A DNA stretch of 64,000 nucleotides, from the NCBI RefSeq assembly GCF_963924675.1, contig NC_089222.1:138038281-138102280 (forward strand), in the 5' to 3' direction. Positions 48,874-61,117 of the stretch are shown here, in pieces; position 1 is the stretch's first letter, and each line of letters starts with the position of its first letter. This DNA comes from Phocoena phocoena. Its lineage: Eukaryota > Chordata > Mammalia > Artiodactyla > Phocoenidae. The notes beneath the pieces were generated by a model, which did no database searches, had not been told where the DNA came from, and was given only the letters and a program-made list of their open reading frames with translations. A program made the position numbers and the translations under genes.

Positions 48874-49099
48874 CTGAGTGCCAAGGGGAGGTGCGGGGGT
48901 CAGGGCGGTCCTAGAAATTGTTGTCGGGAATGGAAACACTTTGATTTAGAGGGTTTGGTGAGGAGAAACTCGCCCTAACCCGACATGGAGTCACAGATCC
49001 GAGGCCTTTCCCTGCCGCAGCCCGAAATAATGTAGTTTTTTTTTTTCTTTTTAAGTAGACTTATTTTTTAGAATAAAGTGGGGTTTTACAACCCTCTCC

Positions 49100-49400
49100 C
49101 CGTCTCTACTTGGAAGCCTGCCAGGCTGTGCGCCGGGTCCGGGAGGGAAAGTTCACAGAGGCGGAGCGGGAAGCTCGGCAGTGGCGATGGGAACTCCAGA
49201 ACTGCGGGGGCCCTGGAGGTGGGAGCGAGGATGTAGAGCGCGGGCGCCGCAGATTCAGCTCCCGGAGGCCAGCGCCCAAGACCGGCTCGGGGCGCTCCGG
49301 GGCGCGGACTGAAGCCTGGCCGGCGCGGCGCTGGCCACGCGCGCTCCTGAGCGCGGACTCGGCCGAGGCACCCTCCCATCCTGCAAGGTCTAAGCATCAG
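49100..49400. promoter_or_regulatory. CpG-rich block in intron 1
   Basis: Dense CpG, for example GGCCGGCGCGGCGCTGGCC near 49318. No exon seen. Confidence 0.5.
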
Positions 49401-51589
49401 GCGACCAGGTCTCCGGGCGCTTGCGTCGTCCGTGGTCTGTGCATGTACAGCACTGGCCCATGGCCAGGCAGGCCGGGCTGGAATCCCCTCCCTTCCCCCA
49501 CCCAGAGCCAAACCCTGTCGGGGCGTCTCTACCTACCACCCCCTTCACACACCCTCTGGGCCGCTGTGCAGCTGTGGGTTTCTAAAAGGGTGCAAGGGCC
49601 GGGCTTTTCAGGGACCCAGTGACCGCGAACCATTCCAAAGCCAGAAGAGGACTGAATTACCACCATTTTAGATACCCGAGGTTGCCCTCGGGGAAGTGTG
49701 AGAACCGCTGTCCATCCTGGAAGTTCTTAGCCGAGTCTAGACCCTTCTCTGGGGCAGGACCCATTGGTCACTGGCCACAGTAAGTCCTGCTAACGGGTCC
49801 AGAGGAAGGAGCGAACCTAACTGCCTCCTTCAGGTCTCAACTCGTCTGTCCCCCTCACCTGAGAGGGTGACCCTATCTCACAGTGAGGGAACCCCTGCAC
49901 ACTGTCCCCTTTACTGGGAAATCAGATCGTTTGTGTGATTTGATGTTTATGGTCTGTGACCTGCACCTCGCTGAAGACCTGGTACCGCAGGCACCCAAGA
50001 GCTGTTTGTTGACTGACTCACTGAGCACCCAGAGAGGAGGGACCATATTTAGATAGCTTCTGTGGTGGGCAGGGCCTGACGGGGTTTAAACCAAACAGCC
50101 CGCTCGCTGAGTGTGGGTACAAGTGCAAGCACCCACGGACCCTTGGAGGCAGAGGGGAAAAGGGGACACTTGGCTCCCTTTCCCTCTGACCTAGTGGCTG
50201 ACCCCCCTCCCCAGTGACCTGGCCAGCTGGATTCCCAGTAGCAGGGAGTGCCCATCTGATTCCCCTATTGACACATGTAGGGCAAGCAGGACCCCAAACC
50301 CTGGCCGGAAACTACAGGCCAGGGTTGGAACCTCCCCTGTCTTGCTCCCCTGCAGTCACTGGGATGGGGTGGGGTGGGGATTTCCCAGAATCAGGCCAAA
50401 CAGACCACCAATGGCTGATAACCTTGGAGGAGCTTAGCGCAGTCTCTTCTTACACTCCTGCCCTCATTTTTCTAACAAATACAGCCCTTTGTGAGGTCCA
50501 GATAAGGGCCACAGGCCTAGTGCCTCACTTTTTCAGGAGTATGTATGGCTTTATAGTAACAAGATGATTTTTTTGTTACAAACCTTCCCTTATTTAGTCT
50601 CTGCATTCAGCCCAAAGTAGATTTTTACGGGCCCAGGGGAAAAGTCTCGCCCATAGAGGTTTCTAATGGAAGAGCTGGTAGCACTATCACCCTGTGAGGT
50701 GGCGTGGGGGTAGGGATGCTTAAGGAGAGCCTCCCCACCATCTGCTCCCCCTTGTGTCAGGTCCAAACCCCCGCTGGCAAAGCGGAGGCATCAAGAAATA
50801 AAACGAAAAATTATAATGATGTAAGAGACAGGCTTTGAATCATACGGAAAAATTGTCCTGTGCAGCCAATGCACTTTTTACATGTGAGGCCAGAGCTTTC
50901 GACAAGGCTTTTGGGAGACCCAGGCAGGGGAGTTTGGTTTGGGGGTCATTCCCAAAGAAGGTACAGATTTCCCCCAGGTCACTCAGCCCCAGGTGCTGTC
51001 AGGAGCCAAGGCTGGAGGCGGTGCTCACTGTCAACAGAAAGCCGGGCAAAGGTGGCTTGGCCCAAACCAGGGGACGGGCCCAGGAGCAGAGTAAAGAACA
51101 GTTATAGGGGCGCCTTTGTCCATTTTCAGACACCAGAATTCCTGGGCCCTTATTATGTTTTTTTCTTCATTCAGGGCCCGGAGGCTTCTAAATTTTGGTT
51201 CTTTCCATTTCCGGTTAAATGGAGTCAACGCCACCACCAGTAGGCCGGCCTCTTGGGTGCTGGGGAGGAAGGACCTACCGTGAGAGCCAGTGGCCCTATA
51301 ATATGGTCACTGTGGTCATCCTTGGGAGTGAGAGTGGGGTGGGCAGTGATTTCCTGGGGTTAAAGAGACACCTCCGTTCACGTGCTGGAATCTGGGGGGT
51401 GTGAGGCTGCGATCATATTTGGGAGATGAGAATATGTGGAAATGAGCCACTTCCTTATGGGGAGACCAGGATAAACCTCTAATTCTAGAGCCCAGGAGAA
51501 GAATTAAAGGCCATCCCTTTCTTAGTTGCATAATAGAAATTGCCGAAAGAAGGGTCTCCAATGTCTCTGCAGGGGCCCTGGGCCTGGAG

Positions 51590-52160
51590 GTGCATTTTCC
51601 GCCTGCTAGGATCGAGGGTTCCAGAAGTCGCGATGCCCCGGGCGCCCCAAGGACAGTGGGGAGACCCAGTGTGCCTGCGCGACCCTCTCCGGAAACCCAC
51701 TCGCTGCCGCCTGCTTGGAGGGGCTTTTCGGTCTTGGGAATGGGCCTCGGATTCGCTCTGGTCCCTGGTCGCACACTCCCGGAGCGGCGGGCAGGGGGCC
51801 GGTCAGACCCGCAATTCTGGCGGGAGGGGAGACGGACGCGCCCGCGCGACCCACAGCTTACCCGCAGGGTCGCAGCCTTGGTGGGAGGCGCGCGAGGGGC
51901 CTAGAGCCTGGGGGGCGTTCTTCGCGGGGGATGGGGGGGGCGCGTTGCTAGCACAGCGGTCCCCTGTCTTTGCGGCCTCGCGCCCGGCCCGCGGCGCTCG
52001 CTGGAGGGTTTCGGGCCAGGCCGCCAGCAGGACGCCTGGGAGCGGCTGGGGTTCTCCCAGCTGGCGTTTAGCGCCGCAATCTCACCCGGCTTTCCTGCTT
52101 CTTCCCGGGCGTGCAGGCAAAGCCTGGGATCTCCGGGGACACGGCAGCTGAACCGAGGGC
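51590..52160. promoter_or_regulatory. CpG-rich block in intron 1
   Basis: Dense CpG (CGCGCCCGGCCCGCGGCGCT near 51980). Frames open on both strands are compositional. Confidence 0.55.
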
Positions 52161-52689
52161 GCAGGAGAGAGATGTTCTCTCGAGCTGGGCTGCCTTGGCC
52201 CTGGTGGGCCTTCTGTAACACCTGTGGCCTTCGGGGAGGTGGTGGGGGAGCAACGGAGGCCTTGGAGGGACAGTTAAGCGGAGGGGCTGCGAGACCCCAA
52301 TTATGTGCCAACAAACACCTCCCAGTTACCGTCTAGTATACACACGGCTCTCTCCCCGCCTTCGGCCCGTACCCCACCCGCTGCTGGCGACTTAGGAGTT
52401 CGCCTTCTGGAAGCCCCCAGGTAACCCCTTCCCAGGCTGTAGCTCTTAGATTGGAAGAGTGTGGGCGCTCCTTGGGGCCCCTGTGAGGGCTGGAGAGTCC
52501 GGGGTGGGGGAGGGGAGAGATTACAGGGGGTTGGAAAAGTTTTGGTTTTTTGGTTTGTTTGTTTGTTTTGTCGTTTTAATGCCGGAAAAGCTGCCTCCAG
52601 GACGGCGAGGGCTTTACGTTCGGGCCTCTCTGTCTTTGGGAAAGTGCATGGCTGCCGGCGGCGCAGGGAAGGGAGAGAGGAAGGACCCT

Positions 52690-52810
52690 TGGGGGAATAT
52701 TTACTGGTCAAATCGATATCCCCGTTTGGCTACGAGGATGGCCGATTTCACAGCAGATTAGATTACTTTGTGGCATTTCAAATAAAACGGCAATTTCAGA
52801 GCCGTGAGCA
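52690..52810. promoter_or_regulatory. Candidate conserved element before exon 2
   Basis: GGTCAAATCGATATCCCCGT, GCAGATTAGATTACTTTGTG (paired GATTA cores, OTX/PITX-type) and AAATAAAACGGCAATTTCAG, about 200 bp 5' of exon 2, between GC-rich flanks. Confidence 0.4.
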
Positions 52811-52991
52811 CGTGGGCGACCCACGGGAGCTGTGGGCCTGGCCGGCTTGGACCCAAGGCCTCGGCGGGAATTTCTCCTCTGGCCTTTTCCTTTTTAATCG
52901 AAGGCAAAGGGGCGACGGCCGGCGGGGCGCCGGGTGCCGAGGCCTCTAGCTGGGCGCTGCTGTTTACCGGTTTGCTTTATCCCCCGTCCAG

Positions 52992-53074
52992 GTTTAGGAG
53001 ACGCGTGGGGACAGCCGAGCCGCGCGGGGCCCCTGGACAGCGTCGCGAAGGAGCTGGGATCGCACCTGCTGCAG
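52992..53074 (+). CDS. SIM2: SIM2 coding exon 2 (bHLH-PAS linker)
   Basis: Second SIM2 exon, 83 nt. It completes Gly-59 and encodes through Gln-86, the linker between the bHLH domain and PAS-A and the first part of PAS-A. The acceptor follows a pyrimidine-rich stretch ending CCGTCCAG, and the donor is CTGCAG|GTAGTA. One base from exon 1 plus 83 makes 28 whole codons, so the next intron is phase 0. The translation begins GLGDAWGQPSRAGPLD and ends KELGSHLLQ. This is the SIM2 form; as I recall it, SIM1 has GEAWGHSSRTSPLD. The residue after PLD is Ser here, whereas I recall Gly in human SIM2. The exon sits in a very GC-rich block, unlike AT-rich exon 3. Confidence 0.95.
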
Positions 53075-53599
53075 GTAGTAGGACCGCCGCGGGGTGAAAA
53101 GCGCCGCCGCCACCATCGGCCTTGGCCCGCCCGGGTAGGGGCTCCCTTCCGACCCCACCGTCCCAGTCTCCAGGGGTCCCTCCTCAAGGAGCCCCGGGCG
53201 GATCCACAGGCCGCCCCCAGGCTGCAGAGGTCTCCCGAGGCAGTGATCGGACTTCGGGCCAATTCCCCCCAACTCCCCTCGGAGGGCCGGGACTGCGGGT
53301 GGATTCCGCTCAACCAGCCCCCCATCAACCCCACACCTGGCACCCTCTCCCCCGCCCCAGCCCCAGGACTCTCTAGCCCACGAGACCTAGGCCGAAGCGC
53401 GCCCCTGGGTGTGGTTCAGTCCTCTCCAACCTTACTTCCTTTGGCAAACTTTTATGGAGCTCTTGCTCTGTGCCAGATGCTGTGCCAGGCGCCGGAGCCA
53501 GAGGAGTGATCCGGCTGCTCTGAGCCAGAGGGAGGCAGAGCCTAAAGCGTCTGACAATTGTGTGTGTCTGGAGAGGTTGCAGTAGAGGAGAGACAGCAT

Positions 53600-53825
53600 C
53601 AATAACTGAGTATTAGCAGTTGACATTTACTGAGCGTTTGCTACCGGCCAGCTGTTCTAAATCTTACTATATCATTTCTCTTCACCAGCCACCTAGAGTG
53701 TGTTCTATTTTTAACTGCATTTTTTTCAGAGCAAGAAGTTGAGGCACAGAAAGGTTAAGCAACATGCCTGAGGTTCCACAGCCAGTGGTGGAGCCTTGTT
53801 CAACTCAAGTGGTCCTGCTCACAGC
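53600..53825 (-). repeat. MIR element (antisense)
   Basis: TGACATTTACTGAGCGTTTG, GAGGCACAGAAAGGTTAAGC, AACATGCCTGAGGTTCCACA. Confidence 0.85.
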
Positions 53826-54039
53826 ATGGTGCGACCTCCGGGGTCACCTGGCTCACGGAGGAAGTCCTTGCTTGGTTTGTGTCAGCCGCTTAGCGCCCCA
53901 GCCCGGAGCCATTCAGTCCGCGGTTACTAAACCGCCCCTGACCTCGGATTTCCTTCACGGTGTCTGGGGCTCGGGTGGGGTAACCGTGCGCACGACCGGC
54001 CACTTCCAAGTCCGCGGCTGGCGCTAGGTGGGCACAGAA

Positions 54040-55000
54040 ACGCCTCGTGTCTCGGAATCTTTCAAATGCCCTTTACAGAGCCTCATCAACGACCCGATTC
54101 ATTCCCCCTCCCGTCATTTGTCTCTGCCACCGAAAAATGCCTACCGAGAGCTATTTTGCATTTCCTCCTTCTATTTTGTGTTTTCTTTATAAGGGGGAAA
54201 AAAAAAGTTGGCTACGGAACTCTGTCTTGGGTCAGCGAGTCGGCTCCGCGCTTCGCAGAAGCAGATCTTTTCAAAACTCTTTTGCCCCAAATGCCCTAGC
54301 GTGATTTATTTTTTTAAATGCATGAGCTGGGGAAGAGAAGATCCCGGGATGTACTTGAAACCCGAGGCTTTTACAACATAAAGCTAGTGGTGTGGGAGCC
54401 GGCCGGGAAATGGTGCTCTTGGAGCCCTTCCCGCACGCCCTTTGCTCTGCCCGCAAGCTCGGGTCCAGCTCCGTGCGCGGTATTTTAAGTGTTTGATGTT
54501 CCTACATATTATAAGTGACACTAATATCAGAGACAACTAAGTGCCAGGGAGTTCCAGTGAAAACCTGGCGGCAAAGTCAACGCCCCCAAGTTTCTCCACT
54601 GTACATTTATTTAATTCCAGAGTGTGTCTGTGGATGGGCGGCTTTGCAGTTAATATACTTGCAAGCGCATTAGGTCGTTTGCAGCTATGAAAGCAAAACC
54701 AACATTTTCCATTAAGAGTATTATTTTTTAAGCTACCACTGGCAACCTTCAGAATTTAATTTTGATAACTTTTTCTCTTTTACTCATATGGCTGTCTGTC
54801 TGATACTATTTCATTAAATGTATCTCTTTAATTATTTCGGAGTTAAGCAAGAATGCAAAATGTGCCAAAACGTGGATAACTTCAGAAATTGCTGAATAGT
54901 TTATATCTTTGAAAAGGAGTTTAGTTGGGGAAATATTTTGTAGCTGAGTTAGAAACATGAAAGTCGGGCTTATAATCAAGATGTTGATTTCAACCTCAGC
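54040..55000. promoter_or_regulatory. Candidate conserved non-coding cluster in intron 2
   Basis: Repeat-free: CGAAAAATGCCTACCGAGAG, GCAGTTAATATACTTGCAAG, GCATTAGGTCGTTTGCAGCT, CAGAATTTAATTTTGATAAC. Function inferred. Confidence 0.35.
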
Positions 55001-55871
55001 ACAGGGAAAGCTAATGATAGCTTAGCTGGCAAAGAAGATTTTGCAGCAAAACTGTATTTGAGACGCAGAGTGTAAGGATATCTTTCAGGTTTCACTTCTA
55101 CATTCTTTTTAGGCCCCCCTCCAAAGAGGGGGCGGATTTAGAAAAACCAAAGGTAATCTGGTTTCAATTACATGCTGTAAAAATAGAATTTGTGGCCAGA
55201 AATTAATTTGGAATATCTTTTTATGGGGGCAATGTTGTGGGTTGTATGGGTCTTTCACCAACTTTATTGCTTTTCTTTGGTTCTGGATCTAAAATATGAA
55301 TGAGTAAATAAAATGCAGTTTCCTTTCTTCAAAAATAATTTAGTCTTTTTATCCTTGCCACACATAAATATGATCATTACCCTTTATTTGACTTAATTAC
55401 CTCTTATAATTTTACTTTTTTTTTGAGGGCTAGCCAAGTTAGGCAAAATCAGAATATCATTTAGGTAGCTTTAATTTTTCAGAAATTGATACTTTTTCTC
55501 CTTGAATTTTGCAAAGGTTGTTTGATCTCTTGCAGATTCTAAATAATTAATTTTGTAGACAGAGTCTGTTAAAAATAACCAGGTATTTTATTTTCTGGGG
55601 AGTGGTAGTGTTCGGAATTTATTATTCAAATGGTACTTAGGGATAACTAGAAAATTGTGGCAAATAAAGCATATGTTCTAGTGGTATAAACGGCTGCCAG
55701 TTATGATATGAAATGGTCTATACAGTGGTAGATTTTCCCCTAAGTACCATAGAACTCCGGATTTGTGCTAAGTGCTAAAATAACCCCAACAATAAAGCTA
55801 CTACGTTTAAACTGAGCATGATAGGAATTCTCAAATGTTTCGCCTGATTTTTGTGATATAGATGTAAGACT

Positions 55872-55872
<1 letters not shown>

Positions 55873-55902
<30 letters not shown>

Positions 55903-56093
55903 CGGTACGCGGGCCTCTCACTGTTGTGGCTTCTCCCGCTGCGGAGCACAAGCTCCGGACGCGCAAGCTCAGCGGCCATGGCTCACGGGCCCAGCCGCTC
56001 CGCGGCACGTGGGATCTTCCCAGACCAGGACACGAACCCATGTCCCCTGCATCGGCAGGCGGACTCTCAACCACTGCGCCACCAGGGAAGCCC
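55873..56093 (-). mobile_element. CHR-type SINE in intron 2, 213 bp before exon 3
   Basis: T30, then CGGTACGCGGGCCTCTCAC through CCACCAGGGAAGCCC. The perfect 13-bp duplication TAAGACTGTTTTT (55865-55877 and 56094-56106) marks a recent insertion. Antisense to SIM2. Confidence 0.96.
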
Positions 56094-56267
56094 TAAGACT
56101 GTTTTTAAAGTCCTTTAAAAGCATTTGAGAGCCTGGCTGGGGTACTAAACCTACAGTCCTTCTCTTGGCCCCGGGGCGCCGTTTCTGCATTTAACAATGT
56201 ACGTTGATTGAATACTTTATACATTTCTCCATCCCAGTGCCAGTACAATGATCAGGTTTAAGTCTAG

Positions 56268-56408
<141 letters not shown>

Positions 56409-57992
56409 TAATTTTATGTACAACCAAAATAATAAGTTAAGCGTTGGCGGATCTTGACAGCCTTACCCAACTTGAAAATGAGTCTGTCCTAGTGTCTACT
56501 TTTGTGTCTGAACGTAATCCAAAATCGTCTTTTTCGGCCGGCCCGCGGGGCTTTTCTTCTCCGTGTTATGTTTCACTTTTCTACTTTCTTTTTCCTTTGG
56601 GGCTAATGCCTCGTAATGTCTCTGCCACAGTCAGCCTTGTCCAATTGCCTGGACTCCGCTTATACAGTAAAGTTCTCTGCCGCTAACAAGAGCTTCACAA
56701 AGGGAGATTTTTCAGTCCACGCTTGATGGTCTGCACGTGGTATTGTGAGTTGCTATGAAAGAGAGGCAAGCTGATGTAGAGCATGGATTTTATGCAGAAT
56801 GTGCTTTGGGGAGAGAGAAAAGTGGGGGTAGATTTATGAGTGTTCACATGGAATTCAGGGTAATTTTTCCTGAGTTTTTCCAGTTCAGTGGTCGTTTCAG
56901 TAAAGCATTTTATATGCTTGTGATAGAAACTCATAAAACTCAGTTTACTACTGTTCTGCACAGCAAGGTCCTGGTTTCTTTAGAACATTTAAATATCACC
57001 TATTTTTCTGAAACTGTCTTCTAAAAGGGGTTCATTCCCTAGAGGAGAGAGGTGCACTGTTTTCTCTGTCCTGTCAAGCCAAGGGTTTGGTAGAGGACTT
57101 GGCTACTTGTCTGGGCTGTGGCCAGTCTGGATGGTGGGAGAGTCTACTGATTGTTGCACATTTCTGATTTCACAAGCATGGATCGTGATTCTAAGAGTCA
57201 CATTGTTTTATACGTATAGGGGCTAAATGTTTCTTTACGTTGTGAATTATCAGAGTGCTTTTTTTCATTACAACTGAAGACACACTAGAATTAATTAGAT
57301 CCAGGAAATGGGCTCCCAGGAGGCACATAAATAATCCATGCTGCACCAGCCTCCTCCTGTAGTTAAGCCAAAATAAAACATGCCAATTAAAGTGGCTTGG
57401 GCTTTCTCATTGAAAAACAAAATTACCAATTTGGAAACCTGCATCTGGTGTATTCCTCTTCTTTTTCTGCCAAGATGTTTTTTAAACTTTCCATTTGTTT
57501 ACAACCTTCTTTTCAATGGATGTATATCCTTATCCATGTCCAAGTGGGTTTCTGCGCCTGTGTGTTTTCTTCTGCAAAGTCTTCTAAAGCGAATCACATA
57601 TTAAAATTGTTTGGCGTTTTCTGTTCTCTTCCTCTTCTCTTCTTTTATGATACCAGGTCTCCCAGATGAGATTTATTAAGGCTTGTCTCTTTCACCTATG
57701 TGACTCATGGGATTAGTGTACTTGTAGAATGGGAAATACTATTGGAAATATGAAATTTTCTCTTTTTATATTTTCCAAAATTATTATTCTCTGAATTTCC
57801 ACCTCATTATTCTCTGAATATTTAGAATTATTTAAGACCCTTTAGTTAGACCCAGCCTGGTTTCTACTCCTGACTTGATTTGTGGCTGAGTGCCCTTGAT
57901 CAGATTCCTTAACTTTTTAAATTGTAACTTATAAAACCTTTGATAAGTCTTATAATAATGTCACAAACAAGACAAAACATTTCACATACTTT

Positions 57993-58225
57993 AAAAATGG
58001 CTGGTCATGGGCTTCCCTGGTGGCGCAGTGGTTGAGAGTCCGCCTGCCGATGCAGGGGACACAAGTTCGTGCCCCAGTCTGGGAAGATCCCACATGCCGC
58101 GGAGCAGCTGTGCCCGTGAGCCATGGCCGCTGAGCCTGTGCGTCCGGAGCCTGGACTCCGCAACGAGAGAAGCCACAACAGTGAGAGGCCCACGTACTGC
58201 AAAAAAAAAAAAAAATGGCTGGTCA
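57993..58225 (+). mobile_element. CHR-type SINE in intron 3 with perfect 15-bp TSD
   Basis: GGGCTTCCCTGGTGGCGCAG through CCCACGTACTGC plus an A tail. AAAAATGGCTGGTCA flanks at 57993-58007 and 58211-58225; the SINE body is 58008-58210. Sense to SIM2, opposite to the copy at 55873-56093. Confidence 0.96.
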
Positions 58226-58814
58226 AAAAAGAAAATGGTCAAACATACTTTAAAATTGATAGAGTCACCTTTACTGAATATTAAATTTAGATCTGAGCTC
58301 CCTAGCAGTCAAAGCAAAAAGGGAAATGCATTTTGTTGTATGGTTTTCATTGTCTGATACGGGCAGGCAATTGACCTCTCTGTACCATAACTTAAATAAG
58401 AAAATAATGCCTGCTCTACTACTCTTTTAGGATCATGGTGAGAAACATACCAGGGGCCCATGTGATTTATAAACTATAGGGAGCTCCACAAAACCAGGCA
58501 TTGTAAGTTTCATTAGAACTGTACTTCAAATAGCACAAAAGTCGCTTCAAATAGCATCCTTTGGTGGGCACATATTAGGGATAATTAGTCATGGGGAATG
58601 TTCTGGCACATCATAAGGCACTGTGCACATATCAGGACCTTCCAGTTCATTCTGTCAGGCTGCTCAGTCTGGCATTCTACATCTCTCTTTCGCTCTCTGT
58701 CATTTTTCTCTTTTCACATGGGAAATGAAAATGATTGTTTTTGAACACAATAATTAAGAATGACCAAAACATTGGATAGGTAACAAATATATCTCCTGTT
58801 CATGATAAACACCA

Positions 58815-59150
58815 CGAAAGGAAATTCTTTTTTCTTTGGATTTTTGAATTTTATTTAATTTATTTTTTTATACAGCAGGTTCTTATTAGTTACCTATTTT
58901 ATACATATTAGTGTATACATGTCAATCCCAATCTCCCAATTCATCCCACCACCCCGCCACAGCTTTCCCCCCTTGGTGTCCATATGTTTGTTCTCTACAT
59001 CTGTGTCTCACTTTCTGCCCTGCAAACCTGTTCATCTGTACCATTTTTCTAGGTTCCACATATATGCATTAATATATGATATTTGTTTTTCTCTTTCTGA
59101 CTTATTTCACTCTGTGACAGTCTCTAGATCCATCCACGTCTCTACAAATG
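58815..59150 (-). mobile_element. L1 3' UTR (antisense) in intron 3
   Basis: Reverse form of the cetartiodactyl L1 end: TATACAGCAGGTTCTTATTA, GTCAATCCCAATCTCCCAAT, CTTGGTGTCCATATGTTTGT, TTCTAGGTTCCACATATATG, CTTATTTCACTCTGTGACAG. Confidence 0.93.
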
Positions 59151-59319
59151 ACCAAGAAAGGAAATTTAAGCAGAATTGGAATTTAAATTATATTTCCTTT
59201 TGATCCTAATGCAGATGTAAAACTTTGTATATCATAATTTTGTATTTTCCAAAAAAATTGTAAAGATGCCTTTTGTCTGTATGGTGCCAGGAGAAGTGTC
59301 AATTTAAAATAAGTCAAAC

Positions 59320-59480
59320 TGCCTGTCCGTGTAGGACGGCTAATTTTTTTCTGATCTCCTGGCGGGACTATCTCACTATCAGTCTCCAGCTACAAAAACA
59401 CTTTCACGCTGATGTCTGGGGAGTGTTTCATGGTGAACTGTTTAAATAAGCAACAACAAACTTTTCCCTCAAATCTGCCT
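59320..59480. promoter_or_regulatory. Candidate conserved element in intron 3
   Basis: Unique block: GTAGGACGGCTAATTTTTTT, GGCGGGACTATCTCACTATC, CTTTCACGCTGATGTCTGGG. Function inferred. Confidence 0.25.
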
Positions 59481-61096
59481 CCTCTTCCCAGTTAACTCTG
59501 CAGAAGGAAACCTAGGCAGAATCACAATGTGTATTTTTTTCTGTCTCCTTAAATAGTAAAATAAGGTATTGAAAAGAATGTCAAATACCCAACTTCTGTT
59601 TAAAAGAATTTTTTTGCACCTTTTAGATTATTTTTACTAGTAGTAGTATAAGTCAGACAAACATATCAAACATGAAAACTTTAATTAAAATAGGCTTCAA
59701 GATTTTTTTTAATCACCAGAGATAAAAGTGTTAATAAAATTTTACCCACTAGTCAGAGTAACCTTTTAAACAGGTTTTCTGATGAATAAGGGCAGTAATA
59801 GCTTATATTTACGTAACGCCCTTCTGTGTTCCAAGAACTTTCAATTATTCTCTATAACGATATCTCTAAGTAACGACATTTTTCACATTAATTCGGGGTT
59901 AAACTCTATGTTAGCAGCTCCTAGGGAACCTAAGCTCCTAGGTTTGCCATAATTGTGTGATAATTCATAGCAAACTGGTGGTTTTTTGTTTTTTTAATCT
60001 GCACTATCTAAATAACTTTCTGAACTGTTTGAGAATATAAAAACGATTCTTTATGTGTTATAAGCCCATCCCAATTCAGGGCCTTTTACTGAACTTTTTT
60101 AAAAGCATGTATTGGAATGAGAAGTCTGCCTCATATGGTAGAGTTTATTAATTTATTTTTGCTTTTAAATTAGTAAATGCAGCAATCCTGGCTGTCAGAC
60201 TTTGGTACCAAAAAGTGACAGGGAGAACCACAAAATGCTAATTGTCTCCTCAGCCCGTAGTGCAAGTTGGGAAAAGAGTCAGCCATCTGCCTGAAAATTC
60301 TATTTGGTATATGCACACATTCATAATACAAAATAATCCATATAGACCCACATCTACTTGGAAGACGTGGAGTTGGGGAAGCACTTTGTATCCACCAAGT
60401 TTATTAAATGATTTAGTTTCATGGTTTTTTGGTTAATGTCATTAACTTATATTTGAAGAAGGAAAAAAGCCCTGCATACCTGCTGTGTATTTCTTCAAAC
60501 ATTTTAAAGTATCCTTGTGGTTTAAATTTCCTTCCGGAAGTTGCATATGGTGTATAACATCTAGGTAACTCGTATACATTCTCACGTAATGTAGATATGT
60601 ATGAAATAGCTGTTCACGAGATACATAAAGGAAAATGTAATATTTGAGAGTGTGGCCGGAAGGACGACTGTAAAAATAACCACGGTGTTGTTTGGGGCCA
60701 TAAGACCTAATCCTTTCACTTTTGAAATAAAGAGAAAGAACCGGCGTTTAATGTTTGTTGACATAACTTGAACCCTGAAACCCAAACCGTCTTTTTTTAA
60801 AATGGTTAATTTACCATAGTCAGCAAAACACCCAAAGCAGAGGAATGTGTGTTTCCAGAGTACTGGGTGAGTTTCCCCTTCTGACCCAGAATATATCCAT
60901 TTAGTGCTGTATTTATCATATGTAGTTTTCTTGGCAGGAAGAAAACCTATTCAGCAAAACATAAAAAAGCTCTTAGTAGGAAAGCAATTCATTTTGTAGT
61001 TAGCTGGGTTTTACAGATACCAAAATATCACATTGAAGGTCTCTTTTAATAAGGTTGTTGTATGAGAGCTGGGGAGTTTTATAGCAACAACCATAA

Positions 61097-61117
61097 TTTT
61101 TTTTTTTTTTTTTTTTT
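61097..61117. repeat. T21 homopolymer in intron 3
   Basis: 21 T residues. No SINE body is seen beside it. Confidence 0.95.

Noticed and set aside
48176..48877. 233-codon frame ending in Ala/Arg and His/Thr repeats
   Set aside because: The tail is the CG/CA microsatellite translated; it is intronic and lacks splice or domain evidence.
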